Shown one piece after another: positions 1-7,880 of a stretch of DNA of 29,328 nt; position 1 is the first letter of the stretch, and every line of letters begins with the position of its first letter. A program made the translations under genes and the position numbers. The notes below the pieces were generated by a model that was given only the letters and a program-made list of their open reading frames with translations, searched no databases and was not told the origin of the DNA. Source of the DNA: Donghicola sp041224595. Its GTDB lineage: Bacteria > Pseudomonadota > Alphaproteobacteria > Rhodobacterales > Rhodobacteraceae. The stretch is from positions 1 through 29,328 of the forward strand of contig NZ_JBGFGN010000138.1 in NCBI RefSeq assembly GCF_041224595.1, written 5' to 3'.

Positions 1-180
1 AAAGCCATCCACACCGGCGTTGTTCGACGCAACGGTCAGACCTTTGACCCCGCTTTCCACGATCGCATCAATCAGCAGTTCGGGAATCCCGCACAGGCCA
101 AAGCCCCCTGCCGCGATCAGCATGTCGTCGCGCAGCAGGCCGTCCAAGGCCTCCAACGCGCTGCCATACACTTTGTTCAT
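1..180 (-). CDS. 3-oxoacid CoA-transferase subunit A, N-terminal part (cut by window edge)
   Basis: Sixty codons are visible, starting MNKVYGSALEALDGLL. The glycine-rich stretch AAGGFGLCGIPELLI and the following LTVASNNAGVDGF are typical of the first subunit of succinyl-CoA:3-ketoacid CoA-transferase (ScoA/AtoD family). This enzyme moves CoA between succinyl-CoA and acetoacetate in ketone-body and polyhydroxybutyrate use. The start ATG is at 178-180, preceded by a good GGAGGA ribosome site 8 bases upstream. The catalytic glutamate lies in subunit B and is not in the window. The exact acid substrate cannot be told from this fragment. The family call is secure; scoA versus atoD naming is not. 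Confidence 0.85.
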   Translation of the reverse strand, partial: MNKVYGSALEALDGLLRDDMLIAAGGFGLCGIPELLIDAIVESGVKGLTVASNNAGVDGF

Positions 181-245
181 TAGAAAAATCCTCCGTGTAT
201 CTCGGAGGCGACTGTGGCGGGCGGTGTGGCTCAAGTCAACAAAAT

Positions 246-271
246 GCCGCGGTGCAGTATCGCGCCGCGGC
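246..271 (-). terminator. Hairpin terminator candidate downstream of topA
   Basis: A perfect 7-bp inverted repeat, GCCGCGG (265-271 read on the minus strand) and CCGCGGC (246-252), has a 12-base loop and is followed on the minus strand by ATTTTGTT. It lies 30 bases after the topA stop. The T-run is short, so termination may be partial. The rest of 181-300 should hold the promoter of the CoA-transferase gene. A TTGACT hexamer follows the hairpin on the minus strand, but no convincing -10 was seen. Confidence 0.55.
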
Positions 272-300
272 TTTTGTCAATTTAACGATGGTCCAAGAGC

Positions 301-2880
301 TTACTCTTCCGAGTCGGCCGCTTTCTTGGTGGTTTTCTTTGCCGCTGTCTTTTTCGCAGGGGCCTTCTTAGCGGCGGCTTTCTTGGGAGCCGCCTTTTTC
401 TTGGTGCCCTTTTTCGAGGCCTTGGCGTTCACCAATTCGATCGCCATTTCGGCGGTCACGTCGGCGGGTTCCACGTCTTTGGGCAGGGTCGCGTTGACCT
501 TTTCCCATTTCACGTAGGGGCCGTAGCGGCCGTCATAGACGTTCATCGCGCCGCCATCGGGGTGATCCCCCAGTTCTTTCAAAGGCTTGGCAGTGCTGGC
601 TGCGCCGCGACGGCCGCGGCTTTCGGCCTTTTTCGCCAGTTCTTCGACCGCGCGGTTCATGCCGATGGTAAAGACGTCGTCCACCTCTTTGAGGTTCGCA
701 TAGAGCTTGCCATGTTTGACGAAGGGACCGTATCGGCCAATGCCCGCTTCGATCATTTCGCCGTCCTCGGGGTGGGGGCCAACTTCGCGGGGCAGACTCA
801 GGAGCAGCAGCGCCTTTTCCAGATCCATCTCATCCTTGGACCAACCGCGGGGCAGGCTCGAACGATCGGGCTTGGGCTTCTCTTCGGTTGCTTCGCCGCG
901 CTGCACATAGGGGCCAAAGCGGCCAGAGCGCAGGCTGATCTCGTTGCCGTCCTCGTCTTCCCCCAGAATCTGGTCGCCGGAATCATCGGTATCGCCATTG
1001 ATCGGGCGTGTGTAACGGCACTCTGGGTAGTTCGAGCAGCCGACGAACCCGCCTGTGCGCGAAGTTTTCAGGTGCAACTGGCCTGCGCCACACTGGGGGC
1101 AGGTGCGCGGATCGCTGCCGTCCTCGCGAGGCGGATAGAGCTGAGGTGCGAGTGCGTCATCCAGTACATCCAGCACTTCAGCGATGCGCAGTTCGCTGGT
1201 TTCATCGATCGCGGCGTGGAAATCCTTCCAGAAACGCGCCAGCAAGTCCTTGTAGTCACGGTCGCCTGCGGATACGTCATCCAGTTCGCCTTCGAGTGCG
1301 GCGGTGAAGTCATACTCCACATAGCGCTTGAAGAAATTCAGGAGGAAGATCGTCACGATCCGGCCTTTATCCTCGGGAATCAGGCGGTTCTTGTCCTTGG
1401 TGACGTATTCGCGTTCCTGAATCGTGGTCACAATCGACGCATAGGTCGAGGGACGGCCGATGCCGAGCTCTTCCATACGTTTCACCAGCGTCGCCTCGGT
1501 GTAGCGGGGCGGGGGCTGGGTGAAGTGCTGTTCGGGGGTGACATCGCGCTTGTCGGCCTTTTCCCCTTCGGTCAGGTGGGGCAGGCGCTTGTCATCTTCG
1601 TCCACAACATCGTCGCGGCCTTCTTCGTAGACCTTGAGGAAGCCGTCAAACAACACGACCTGACCATTGGCGCGCAGGACCACTTGCCCGTCGGCGCTGG
1701 CAATGTCGACCACGGTACGCTCCAGACGCGCGCCTTCCATTTGGCAGGCCAGTGTCCGCTTCCAGATCAGATCATAAAGACGGGCCTGATCTTGTTCTTT
1801 CAGCTTCAGCGCAGCAGCGTCCTTGGTCATATCCGTGGGGCGGATACATTCGTGGGCTTCCTGCGCGTTCTTGGCTTTGTTCTTGTAGATGCGCGGCGAG
1901 GAGGGCACGTATTCCGCGCCGTAGCGATCTTTGATCGCCTCGCGGGCGGCAGTCACGGCCTCGGGGGCCATGTCGATGCCGTCGGTACGCATGTATGTAA
2001 TGTGGCCAGCTTCGTACAAACGCTGGGCAGCATTCATGCACTGGCGCGCACCCATGCCGAATTTGCGGCTGGCTTCCTGCTGTAGCGTCGAGGTCATGAA
2101 GGGCGCCGAAGGGTTGCGGCTGGCAGGCTTTGCCTCGACCGAGCGGATGGTCAGGTCGCGGCTCTTGATCGCTTGCACGGCCATTTCAGCAGCGGTCTGG
2201 TCGGCCAGATCGAATTTATCCAGCTTCTTGCCCGCGTATTCGGTCAGGCGCGCTTCGAATTCCTGATTGCGGGCGTTGGCCAGCAAGGCTTTGACAGTCC
2301 AGTATTCACGGGCCTGAAACGCTTCGATTTCCATCTCGCGCTCAACGATCAGGCGCAGGCATACAGACTGTACACGGCCCGCACTGCGCGCGCCGGGCAG
2401 TTTGCGCCACAGAACCGGCGACAGGTTAAAGCCCACCAGATAGTCCAGCGCACGGCGCGCCAGATAGGCGTCCACTAGGGGCTGGTCCACATCGCGGGGG
2501 TTTTGCATCGCCTCCGTCACGGCGGATTTGGTGATCGCGTTGAACACCACGCGTTTGACTTCGGTCGACTTTTTGATCGCGCGACGCTTGGTCAGAGTTT
2601 CCTGCAAATGCCAGCTGATGGCCTCTCCTTCGCGATCAGGGTCGGTCGCGAGAATGAGCGAGTCGTCGTCCTTCAGCGCGTCTGCGATCGCTTTGACATG
2701 TTTACGAGAGTCTGTCCCGACTTCCCATGTCATGGCGAACTGGTCATCGGGATCCACCGAACCGTTCTTAGCTGGCAGGTCGCGGACGTGACCGTAAGAG
2801 GCGAGCACAACGTAGTCTTTGCCGAGGTACTTGTTAATGGTCTTGGCTTTGGCCGGGGACTCGACGACGACGACGGGCAT
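301..2880 (-). CDS. topA: DNA topoisomerase I (type IA), omega protein
   Basis: This enzyme relaxes negatively supercoiled DNA by cutting one strand through a tyrosyl-DNA bond. The 859-residue product opens with the TOPRIM domain: Glu7 in VESPAKAKT and the acidic triad Asp80-Asp82-Glu84 in ATDPDREGE. The catalytic tyrosine is Tyr296 in HITYMRTDG. A four-cysteine zinc finger (CPQC...GCSNYPEC) follows, then three Topo-C repeats carrying GRFGPYV, GRYGPFV and GRYGPYV. The tail is very rich in Lys and Ala, as in many alphaproteobacterial TopA proteins, and probably binds DNA. The reading frame stays open 32 codons further upstream, but MPVVVVESPAKAK is the family's start and has AGAGGTG upstream. 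It lies 105 bases after dprA on the same strand and is probably co-transcribed with it. Confidence 0.97.
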   Translation of the reverse strand: MPVVVVESPAKAKTINKYLGKDYVVLASYGHVRDLPAKNGSVDPDDQFAMTWEVGTDSRKHVKAIADALKDDDSLILATDPDREGEAISWHLQETLTKRRAIKKSTEVKRVVFNAITKSAVTEAMQNPRDVDQPLVDAYLARRALDYLVGFNLSPVLWRKLPGARSAGRVQSVCLRLIVEREMEIEAFQAREYWTVKALLANARNQEFEARLTEYAGKKLDKFDLADQTAAEMAVQAIKSRDLTIRSVEAKPASRNPSAPFMTSTLQQEASRKFGMGARQCMNAAQRLYEAGHITYMRTDGIDMAPEAVTAAREAIKDRYGAEYVPSSPRIYKNKAKNAQEAHECIRPTDMTKDAAALKLKEQDQARLYDLIWKRTLACQMEGARLERTVVDIASADGQVVLRANGQVVLFDGFLKVYEEGRDDVVDEDDKRLPHLTEGEKADKRDVTPEQHFTQPPPRYTEATLVKRMEELGIGRPSTYASIVTTIQEREYVTKDKNRLIPEDKGRIVTIFLLNFFKRYVEYDFTAALEGELDDVSAGDRDYKDLLARFWKDFHAAIDETSELRIAEVLDVLDDALAPQLYPPREDGSDPRTCPQCGAGQLHLKTSRTGGFVGCSNYPECRYTRPINGDTDDSGDQILGEDEDGNEISLRSGRFGPYVQRGEATEEKPKPDRSSLPRGWSKDEMDLEKALLLLSLPREVGPHPEDGEMIEAGIGRYGPFVKHGKLYANLKEVDDVFTIGMNRAVEELAKKAESRGRRGAASTAKPLKELGDHPDGGAMNVYDGRYGPYVKWEKVNATLPKDVEPADVTAEMAIELVNAKASKKGTKKKAAPKKAAAKKAPAKKTAAKKTTKKAADSEE

Positions 2881-2985
2881 GAAGGGCACCTCTTGCGATG
2901 GGTTCAGGTGGCGTATGGCGGCGCAACATGTGGGGTGCAAGGGGGGAATGTCAATCTTTGCTGGAAACTCCGGCAAACCTGACTT

Positions 2986-4152
2986 CTATGATCGCCGCGC
3001 AAGCAGGCCGCCGGGTTGGCGCTGAATTTGTCCGTCCAGTTCCAAGTCCACCAGCACGGACGTCACATGATGCGCTGGCTCGGATAGATCGCGGATCAGT
3101 TGGTCTTCGGCCAGCGGAGAGGGCCCGAGTCGGCCTAAGATTTCGCGGTGCAGGGCAAAGGTTTGTTCTTTGGTTCTGGTGTCTTTGGCAGGCTCAGGCG
3201 GTGGATCGAGCGGCAACTGAGGCTCCTCGCACAAAGGAGAGAGCGCTTCGATGACATCGCTGGCGCTGCGGACCAAGATTGCACCATCTCGGATCAACAT
3301 ATTGCAGCCCGAAGCGCGGGCATCGAATGGGTGTCCTGGAACGGCCAAAACGTCGCGCCCCAAATCTAGTGCATTTCTTGCGGTGATCAGGCTGCCGGAT
3401 TTTGCAGCGGCTTCGACAACAACTAGTGCGCGGCTCAGGCCTGCGATGATTCTATTGCGGGCGGGGAAATGGCGCGCGGTCGGCGTGGCCCCCATCGGAG
3501 CCTCGGACAGGCGAAGGCCTTGGGACGCGATTCCCTGCGCGATCGACGCGTTTTCCTGCGGGTATATAATGTCGACTCCGCCGCCCATAACGGCAATCGT
3601 CCCAGAGGTCAGGCTGACTTCGTGCGCGGCGGCGTCAATCCCGCGTGCAAGGCCCGAGACGACCACATATCCCGCCTCGCCAAGTTCCTGCGCCAGTTTG
3701 CGCGTCATCCGCAGGCCGAGCGACGATGCGTTGCGTGCGCCCACCAGTGCGATCATCGGACGATTGAGCAACGCCGTTTCGCCGATCGCCCATAGAATCG
3801 GGGGCGGATCAGGTAGGTCGGTCAGGCTTTCTGGATAATCCGGTGTGCCATAACAGATCATGCGGGCACCGGCTTTGCGCCCATTGCTCATCTCGGCCAA
3901 GGCGACTTCGGGCGGGCAGGGCGAGTAGCTGTCGACCCCAGCGGCTTTGGCGATGTCAGGAAGGGCGTCTATTGCGGCGTCCGCGGACCCGTGCTCCGAC
4001 ATCAGCCGGTAGAAGGTCGCAGTGCCGACTCGGCGCGAGCGCAAGAGGCGAAGCCATGAAACCCGCTCGTCTTCCGTGGTGGGTGGGAGTGGGTGGGGAC
4101 TGGAAGAGTGAGTAAGTTGGGGCATCATGTCTCCGCCGTCTTGCAGAATCAT
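2986..4152 (-). CDS. dprA: DNA-processing protein DprA (DNA uptake / RecA loading)
   Basis: DprA binds incoming single-stranded DNA and loads RecA during natural transformation. The Rossmann-like core is clear: ALVGARNASSLGLRMT, then VVSGLARGIDAAAHE, GGGVDIIYPQEN, FPARNRIIAGLS and AAAKSGSLITA. A C-terminal winged-helix-like segment follows (LAEDQLIRDLSEPAHHVTSVLVDLELDG). At about 388 residues the length is normal. The start is uncertain: ATG at 4152 has GGTGGGG upstream, while ATG at 4128 or 4125 sits just behind GGCGGAGA; the latter would shorten the protein by 8-9 residues. The dprA-topA order is common in Alphaproteobacteria. Presence of dprA alone does not show competence. Confidence 0.93.
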   Translation of the reverse strand: MILQDGGDMMPQLTHSSSPHPLPPTTEDERVSWLRLLRSRRVGTATFYRLMSEHGSADAAIDALPDIAKAAGVDSYSPCPPEVALAEMSNGRKAGARMICYGTPDYPESLTDLPDPPPILWAIGETALLNRPMIALVGARNASSLGLRMTRKLAQELGEAGYVVVSGLARGIDAAAHEVSLTSGTIAVMGGGVDIIYPQENASIAQGIASQGLRLSEAPMGATPTARHFPARNRIIAGLSRALVVVEAAAKSGSLITARNALDLGRDVLAVPGHPFDARASGCNMLIRDGAILVRSASDVIEALSPLCEEPQLPLDPPPEPAKDTRTKEQTFALHREILGRLGPSPLAEDQLIRDLSEPAHHVTSVLVDLELDGQIQRQPGGLLARRS

Positions 4153-4201
4153 GAATACCCCACCGAGTCTTAATCAGCAGTTAAGCCTAACGGAAAATGA
4201 C

Positions 4202-5623
4202 TTAGACGGCCGATCCGCCGATGGTAAGGCCGCCAATCAGTAGGCTGGGTTGTCCAACGCCGACAGGCACCCACTGGCCTTGTTTGCCGCAGTTCCCCAT
4301 CCCTGGGTCGAGATGCATGTCGTTTCCGATCCCGCGAATGTTCTGCAACGCTGTTGCCCCATCACCGATTAGCGTCGCACCCTTGATCGGTGCGCCGACG
4401 ACACCATTGGTGACTCGGTAGGCTTCGGTGCAAGAGAAGACGAACTTGCCGTTGGTGATGTCCACCTGCCCGCCGCCAAAGCCGACAGCGTAGATGCCGT
4501 CCTTCATGCTGCTGACCAGATCGGCGGGGGTCGAGTCGCCGCCGAGCATATATGTGTTGGTCATGCGGGGCATGGGGATATGAGCGTGGCTTTCGCGCCG
4601 CCCATTGCCAGTGGGTTTGACACCCATCAGCCGCGCATTCTGGCGGTCCTGCATATAGCCAACCAAGATGCCGTCCTCGATCAGAGTGTTCTTACCGCTC
4701 GGGGTGCCCTCGTCATCGACTGTAATACTGCCGCGGCGGTCGGGGATGGTGCCATCGTCCAGAACAGTCACACCTTTGGCCGCGACCTGCTGGCCCATGA
4801 GGCCCGCAAAGGCGCTGGTGCCTTTGCGATTGAAGTCACCCTCAAGCCCGTGACCCACCGCCTCGTGCAGTAGGATGCCCGGCCAACCCGGCCCAAGGAC
4901 GATGTCCATGACGCCAGCAGGGGCGGGCACAGCGCTCAGGTTAACAACCGCTACGCGCAACGCTTCGTCTGCGACGGATTTCCAGTGCTGCGGAGTTACG
5001 ATCGGCGCCAATCCATGGCGGCCACCTCCACCTGCGCTGCCAGATTCGCGGCGTCCGTCCTGTTCGACGATCACACTTATATTCAGGCGCACCATTGGGC
5101 GCACGTCGGTCACGCTGTGACCTTCGGGGCGCAGTATTTCGACCTCTTGCAAAGAAGCGGCGAGGCTGGCGGTCACTTGGACCACGCGCTTGTCGGCGGC
5201 ACGCAAGTACGCGTCGATTTCTTTGAGCAGGTCCACGCGGGTCGCAAAAGCCAACTCTTCGACAGGGTCCATATCGCCATAAAGCTTCAGGTTGGTGCCT
5301 TCGGGGGGCAGGGCAAGAGTGCCGCCGCCATCGCCCACAGCAAGCCGAGCGGTTTGGCTGGCGCGAGACAGCGCCCCTTCGGTGATTTCGGTAGAGTGGG
5401 CGTAGCCTGCGACTTCGCCGCGCACAGCCCGTAGACCGAATCCCTCGCTTGCGTCATAAGATGCAGTACGCAACCGACCATCGTCGTATGCGACGACTTC
5501 AGAGCGACGACGTTCCAGAAACAGCTCTCCGTCGTCTGCTCCGTCAACGGCCCCACGCAGTTGCCCAAGGGCGGTTTCGCGGTCGATGAGGGTCTCGAAT
5601 GGGCGGAAAGTGTCGGTTGACAT
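4202..5623 (-). CDS. tldD: Metalloprotease subunit TldD
   Basis: TldD, with its partner TldE/PmbA, forms a zinc protease that degrades or trims small peptides and was first linked to DNA gyrase regulation. The 473-residue protein has the family's zinc motif HEAVGH inside GILLHEAVGHGLEGDFNRKG, where the two His and the Glu act in catalysis. It also has the C-terminal CGKQGQWVPVGVGQPSLLIGG block. The chosen start MSTDTFRPFETL has AGGAGA five bases upstream; the frame stays open 36 codons further back, but that part is unlike the family. The partner gene is not in the window. The gene diverges from ctaC. A TTGTGT-N18-TATTCT promoter candidate lies at 5704-5733 on the minus strand, which would put the FNR-like site at 5646-5659 just after transcription starts. 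Confidence 0.95.
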   Translation of the reverse strand: MSTDTFRPFETLIDRETALGQLRGAVDGADDGELFLERRRSEVVAYDDGRLRTASYDASEGFGLRAVRGEVAGYAHSTEITEGALSRASQTARLAVGDGGGTLALPPEGTNLKLYGDMDPVEELAFATRVDLLKEIDAYLRAADKRVVQVTASLAASLQEVEILRPEGHSVTDVRPMVRLNISVIVEQDGRRESGSAGGGGRHGLAPIVTPQHWKSVADEALRVAVVNLSAVPAPAGVMDIVLGPGWPGILLHEAVGHGLEGDFNRKGTSAFAGLMGQQVAAKGVTVLDDGTIPDRRGSITVDDEGTPSGKNTLIEDGILVGYMQDRQNARLMGVKPTGNGRRESHAHIPMPRMTNTYMLGGDSTPADLVSSMKDGIYAVGFGGGQVDITNGKFVFSCTEAYRVTNGVVGAPIKGATLIGDGATALQNIRGIGNDMHLDPGMGNCGKQGQWVPVGVGQPSLLIGGLTIGGSAV

Positions 5624-5645
5624 GGGTTCTCCTGAAGGTCCGTCT

Positions 5646-5659
5646 TTGACTTGGATCAA
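5646..5659. promoter_or_regulatory. FNR/FnrL-like binding site (anaerobox)
   Basis: The sequence TTGACTTGGATCAA matches the FNR dyad consensus TTGAT-N4-ATCAA at 9 of 10 defined positions. It lies between the divergent tldD (start 5623) and ctaC (start 5805). FnrL is the oxygen-sensing regulator of this family in Rhodobacterales. A site next to the genes of a high-oxygen oxidase makes sense as an oxygen-responsive control point, but which gene it serves is not settled: it is 23 bases from the tldD start codon and 145 bases from that of ctaC. Confidence 0.55.
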
Positions 5660-5804
5660 AAAAGCGGCCCTTTGACGCGGTTCGCTATCTTGTTCCGAGT
5701 GACAGAATATGGTTTTTGCAGGACTGAACACAATGGATTCCGGGTGAATGCCTGTCAGTCATCCGCAACAACGCGCTTAATGCCGAATAAGATCAGGGTG
5801 TAAT

Positions 5805-6647
5805 ATGCGACTTCTGACCAAAATGCTGGCCGCTATGGCCCTTATGCTTCCGCTTCCCGCTTTGGCCCAAGACGGGCTCGAGGTGATTGGTAAGCCCCAC
5901 GATGCGGGCGCTGCTTTCCAAGCGGCAGGGACCGAACTGGCTCGTGACATTCACTGGCTGGACAGCATGATCCTCGTGATCATCACCGCGATCGTTCTGT
6001 TCGTTTCGGCGCTGATGGCGTTCATCATCGTCCGCTACAACGAAAAGTCGAACCCTAAACCGGCGACCTTTACGCACAACTCGCCGCTGGAGATCGCTTG
6101 GACCATTGTCCCGATCGTTATTCTGGTCTTCATCGGCTCGTTCTCGCTGCCCGTTCTGTTCAAGCAGCAGGAAATCCCCGAGGGCGACATTACTATCAAA
6201 GTCACCGGCTACCAGTGGTACTGGGGTTACGAGTATGTTGACGAAGGCTTCGGCTTCGAAAGCTTCATGCTGCCCAAAGAAGACTTGGCAGAGTACGGCT
6301 ACAACGAAGACGAATACCTGCTGGCCACCGACACCGCAGTTGTCGTGCCTGTAGGTGCCACTGTTGTGATGCAAGTCACCGGCGCAGACGTGATCCACAG
6401 CTGGACCATCCCCGCCTTCGGCGTAAAGCAAGACGCGGTACCCGGCCGCCTGGCAGAACTGTGGTTCGCAGCAGAGCGTGAAGGTGTTTACTTCGGCCAG
6501 TGCTCGGAACTCTGCGGCAAAGACCACGCCTACATGCCCATTACTGTAAAAGTTGTCAGCGAAGAGGCCTACCAGCAGTGGCTGGCTGGCGCGAAAGAAG
6601 AGTTCGCAGGCATCCCGCAGGCCTATCAGGTCGCTTCGGCGCAGTAA
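5805..6647 (+). CDS. ctaC: Cytochrome c oxidase (aa3) subunit II
   Basis: Subunit II takes electrons from cytochrome c through its binuclear CuA centre and passes them to subunit I. The 280-residue protein starts with a signal peptide (MRLLTKMLAAMALMLPLPALA, cleavage near residue 21). Two membrane helices follow at about 54-76 and 96-117, then the periplasmic cupredoxin domain. All CuA ligands are present: His198 in VIHSW, then Cys233, Glu235, Cys237, His241 and Met244 in GQCSELCGKDHAYMP. The aromatic electron-entry patch GYQWYWGYEY is intact. AGGGTG lies upstream of the ATG. It is the first gene of the oxidase cluster. Subunit I (ctaD) is not here, as is usual in Paracoccus and Rhodobacter relatives. 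Confidence 0.97.
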   Translation: MRLLTKMLAAMALMLPLPALAQDGLEVIGKPHDAGAAFQAAGTELARDIHWLDSMILVIITAIVLFVSALMAFIIVRYNEKSNPKPATFTHNSPLEIAWTIVPIVILVFIGSFSLPVLFKQQEIPEGDITIKVTGYQWYWGYEYVDEGFGFESFMLPKEDLAEYGYNEDEYLLATDTAVVVPVGATVVMQVTGADVIHSWTIPAFGVKQDAVPGRLAELWFAAEREGVYFGQCSELCGKDHAYMPITVKVVSEEAYQQWLAGAKEEFAGIPQAYQVASAQ

Positions 6648-6660
6648 CGCACCCAACTTT

Positions 6661-6705
6661 AGGCCCGCCCCGATAACGTTCCGCGTGGACGGTCGGGGCG
6701 GGCCT
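6661..6705 (+). promoter_or_regulatory. Strong GC-rich hairpin between ctaC and ctaB
   Basis: A perfect 13-bp inverted repeat (AGGCCCGCCCCGA at 6661-6673 and its complement at 6693-6705) encloses a 19-base loop, 13 bases after the ctaC stop. No T-run follows, so it is not a classical terminator. A position right after the first gene fits a 3' stabilising hairpin or an attenuator that lets ctaC (a structural subunit) be made in larger amounts than the assembly factors behind it. The function is inferred. Confidence 0.6.
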
Positions 6706-6744
6706 TCACCCAAATAGACCCTTAGCCATCGAGACGGATCCGCC

Positions 6745-7689
6745 ATGAGCGATACCAGCTTTGACAGCAGCCAGACCACCGAGGCCAGCTTTGGCGATTA
6801 CTTCGCCCTTCTGAAGCCACGCGTGATGTCCCTCGTCGTCTTTACGGCGTTGGTGGGTTTGCTTGTTGCCCCCGGTTCAGTTCACCCGATCGAAGGTTTT
6901 GCGGCGATTCTGTTCATCGCATTGGGCGGAGGCGCATCTGGCGCACTGAACATGTGGTACGACGCTGACATCGACCGCATCATGAAGCGGACCCAAAAGC
7001 GTCCGATCCCCGCAGGCAAAGTCACCCGTGACGAGGCTTTCGCCATCGGTATCGCGCTTTCCTGCCTTTCGGTCATCATGCTGGGCCTTGCGTCGAACCT
7101 CGTCGCGGCTGGCCTGCTGGCCTTTACCATTTTCTTCTACGTCGTGATCTATACCATGTGGCTCAAGCGCTCGACTCCGCAGAACATCGTGATCGGTGGT
7201 GCGGCGGGCGCATTCCCTCCGATGATCGGATGGGCCGTCTCCACGGGTGGTATCTCGATCGAATCGATCATGATGTTCGCGATCACCTTCTTCTGGACCC
7301 CGCCCCACTTCTGGGCGCTGGCGCTGTTCATGAAGTCCGACTACTCGGATGCGAAAGTGCCGATGCTGACCGTCACCCATGGTCGCCGCAACACGCGCAT
7401 TCAGATCTTTGCCTACACCGTTCTGCTGGCAGCCCTGTCGGTTGGCATGTCCTTCACTGCACTGAATGGCCCTGTCTTCCTCGCGACCGCTGTTGTGCTG
7501 AACCTGCTGTTCATCAAGGGCGCGTGGACCATCCTGCGCCGGAACGAGGAGCAGGCCGAAGGCGACAACTACGCTGCGGAGCGCAGCTTCTTCAAACTTT
7601 CGCTGCTCTACCTGTTCCTGCTGTTCACTGCGATTCTAGCAGATGCTGTGCTGGTGCGCATGGGCATCAGCCTTGGGGGCTGGGTATGA
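6745..7689 (+). CDS. ctaB: Protoheme IX farnesyltransferase (heme O synthase)
   Basis: This membrane enzyme attaches a farnesyl group to heme B, giving heme O, the precursor of the heme A used by the aa3 oxidase. It belongs to the UbiA prenyltransferase family. The prenyl-diphosphate/Mg2+ motif NMWYDADIDRIMKRTQKRP is near residues 71-90, and a second conserved block, FFWTPPHFWALAL, is in the middle of the protein. The 314 residues form about nine hydrophobic helices. A soluble tail of roughly 20 residues, rich in Ser, Thr and acidic residues, precedes LKPRVMSLVVFTALVG. It lies 97 bases after ctaC, behind the hairpin at 6661-6705. Its stop overlaps the start of the next gene (ATGA), which suggests translational coupling. 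Confidence 0.96.
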   Translation: MSDTSFDSSQTTEASFGDYFALLKPRVMSLVVFTALVGLLVAPGSVHPIEGFAAILFIALGGGASGALNMWYDADIDRIMKRTQKRPIPAGKVTRDEAFAIGIALSCLSVIMLGLASNLVAAGLLAFTIFFYVVIYTMWLKRSTPQNIVIGGAAGAFPPMIGWAVSTGGISIESIMMFAITFFWTPPHFWALALFMKSDYSDAKVPMLTVTHGRRNTRIQIFAYTVLLAALSVGMSFTALNGPVFLATAVVLNLLFIKGAWTILRRNEEQAEGDNYAAERSFFKLSLLYLFLLFTAILADAVLVRMGISLGGWV

Positions 7690-7880
7690 GCAATTTCCGT
7701 CCCGACCATGAACTTCACCAGCGTCGCCGCGGCCGGAACTTCGGTCTGCTTGCGGTCCTGATCGGGTTCGTTGCGCTGGTGTTCCTGTTGACTGTGGTCA
7801 AGGTGCAGAACGGCGGCAAAGTCGAAGCGTTCGATCACACCGCCCGTCCGTCACTGACCACTCCGGAAGGAGGACAATGA
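7686..7880 (+). CDS. Small single-helix membrane protein of the aa3 oxidase cluster (CoxF-like)
   Basis: A 64-residue protein starts at an ATGA overlap with the ctaB stop and ends overlapping the ctaG start, so it is tightly coupled on both sides. It has a basic N-terminus (HQRRRGRNFG), one hydrophobic helix at about residues 20-40 (LLAVLIGFVALVFLLTVVKV) and a polar tail containing EAFDHTARPSL. The positive charges before the helix predict an inner-membrane protein with its C-terminus outside. Small proteins of this layout sit at the same place in other Rhodobacterales oxidase clusters and are annotated as oxidase assembly proteins. The exact role is unknown to me; the position argues for assembly. 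Confidence 0.85.
   Translation: MSNFRPDHELHQRRRGRNFGLLAVLIGFVALVFLLTVVKVQNGGKVEAFDHTARPSLTTPEGGQ

Noticed and set aside
562..2085. Long plus-strand open frame (507 codons) opposite topA
   Set aside because: It is the mirror of a high-GC gene with strong family motifs on the minus strand; the translation has no recognisable domain and no ribosome site.
5793..6779. Minus-strand open frame of 328 codons opposite ctaC
   Set aside because: It covers ctaC entirely; all CuA ligands are encoded on the plus strand.
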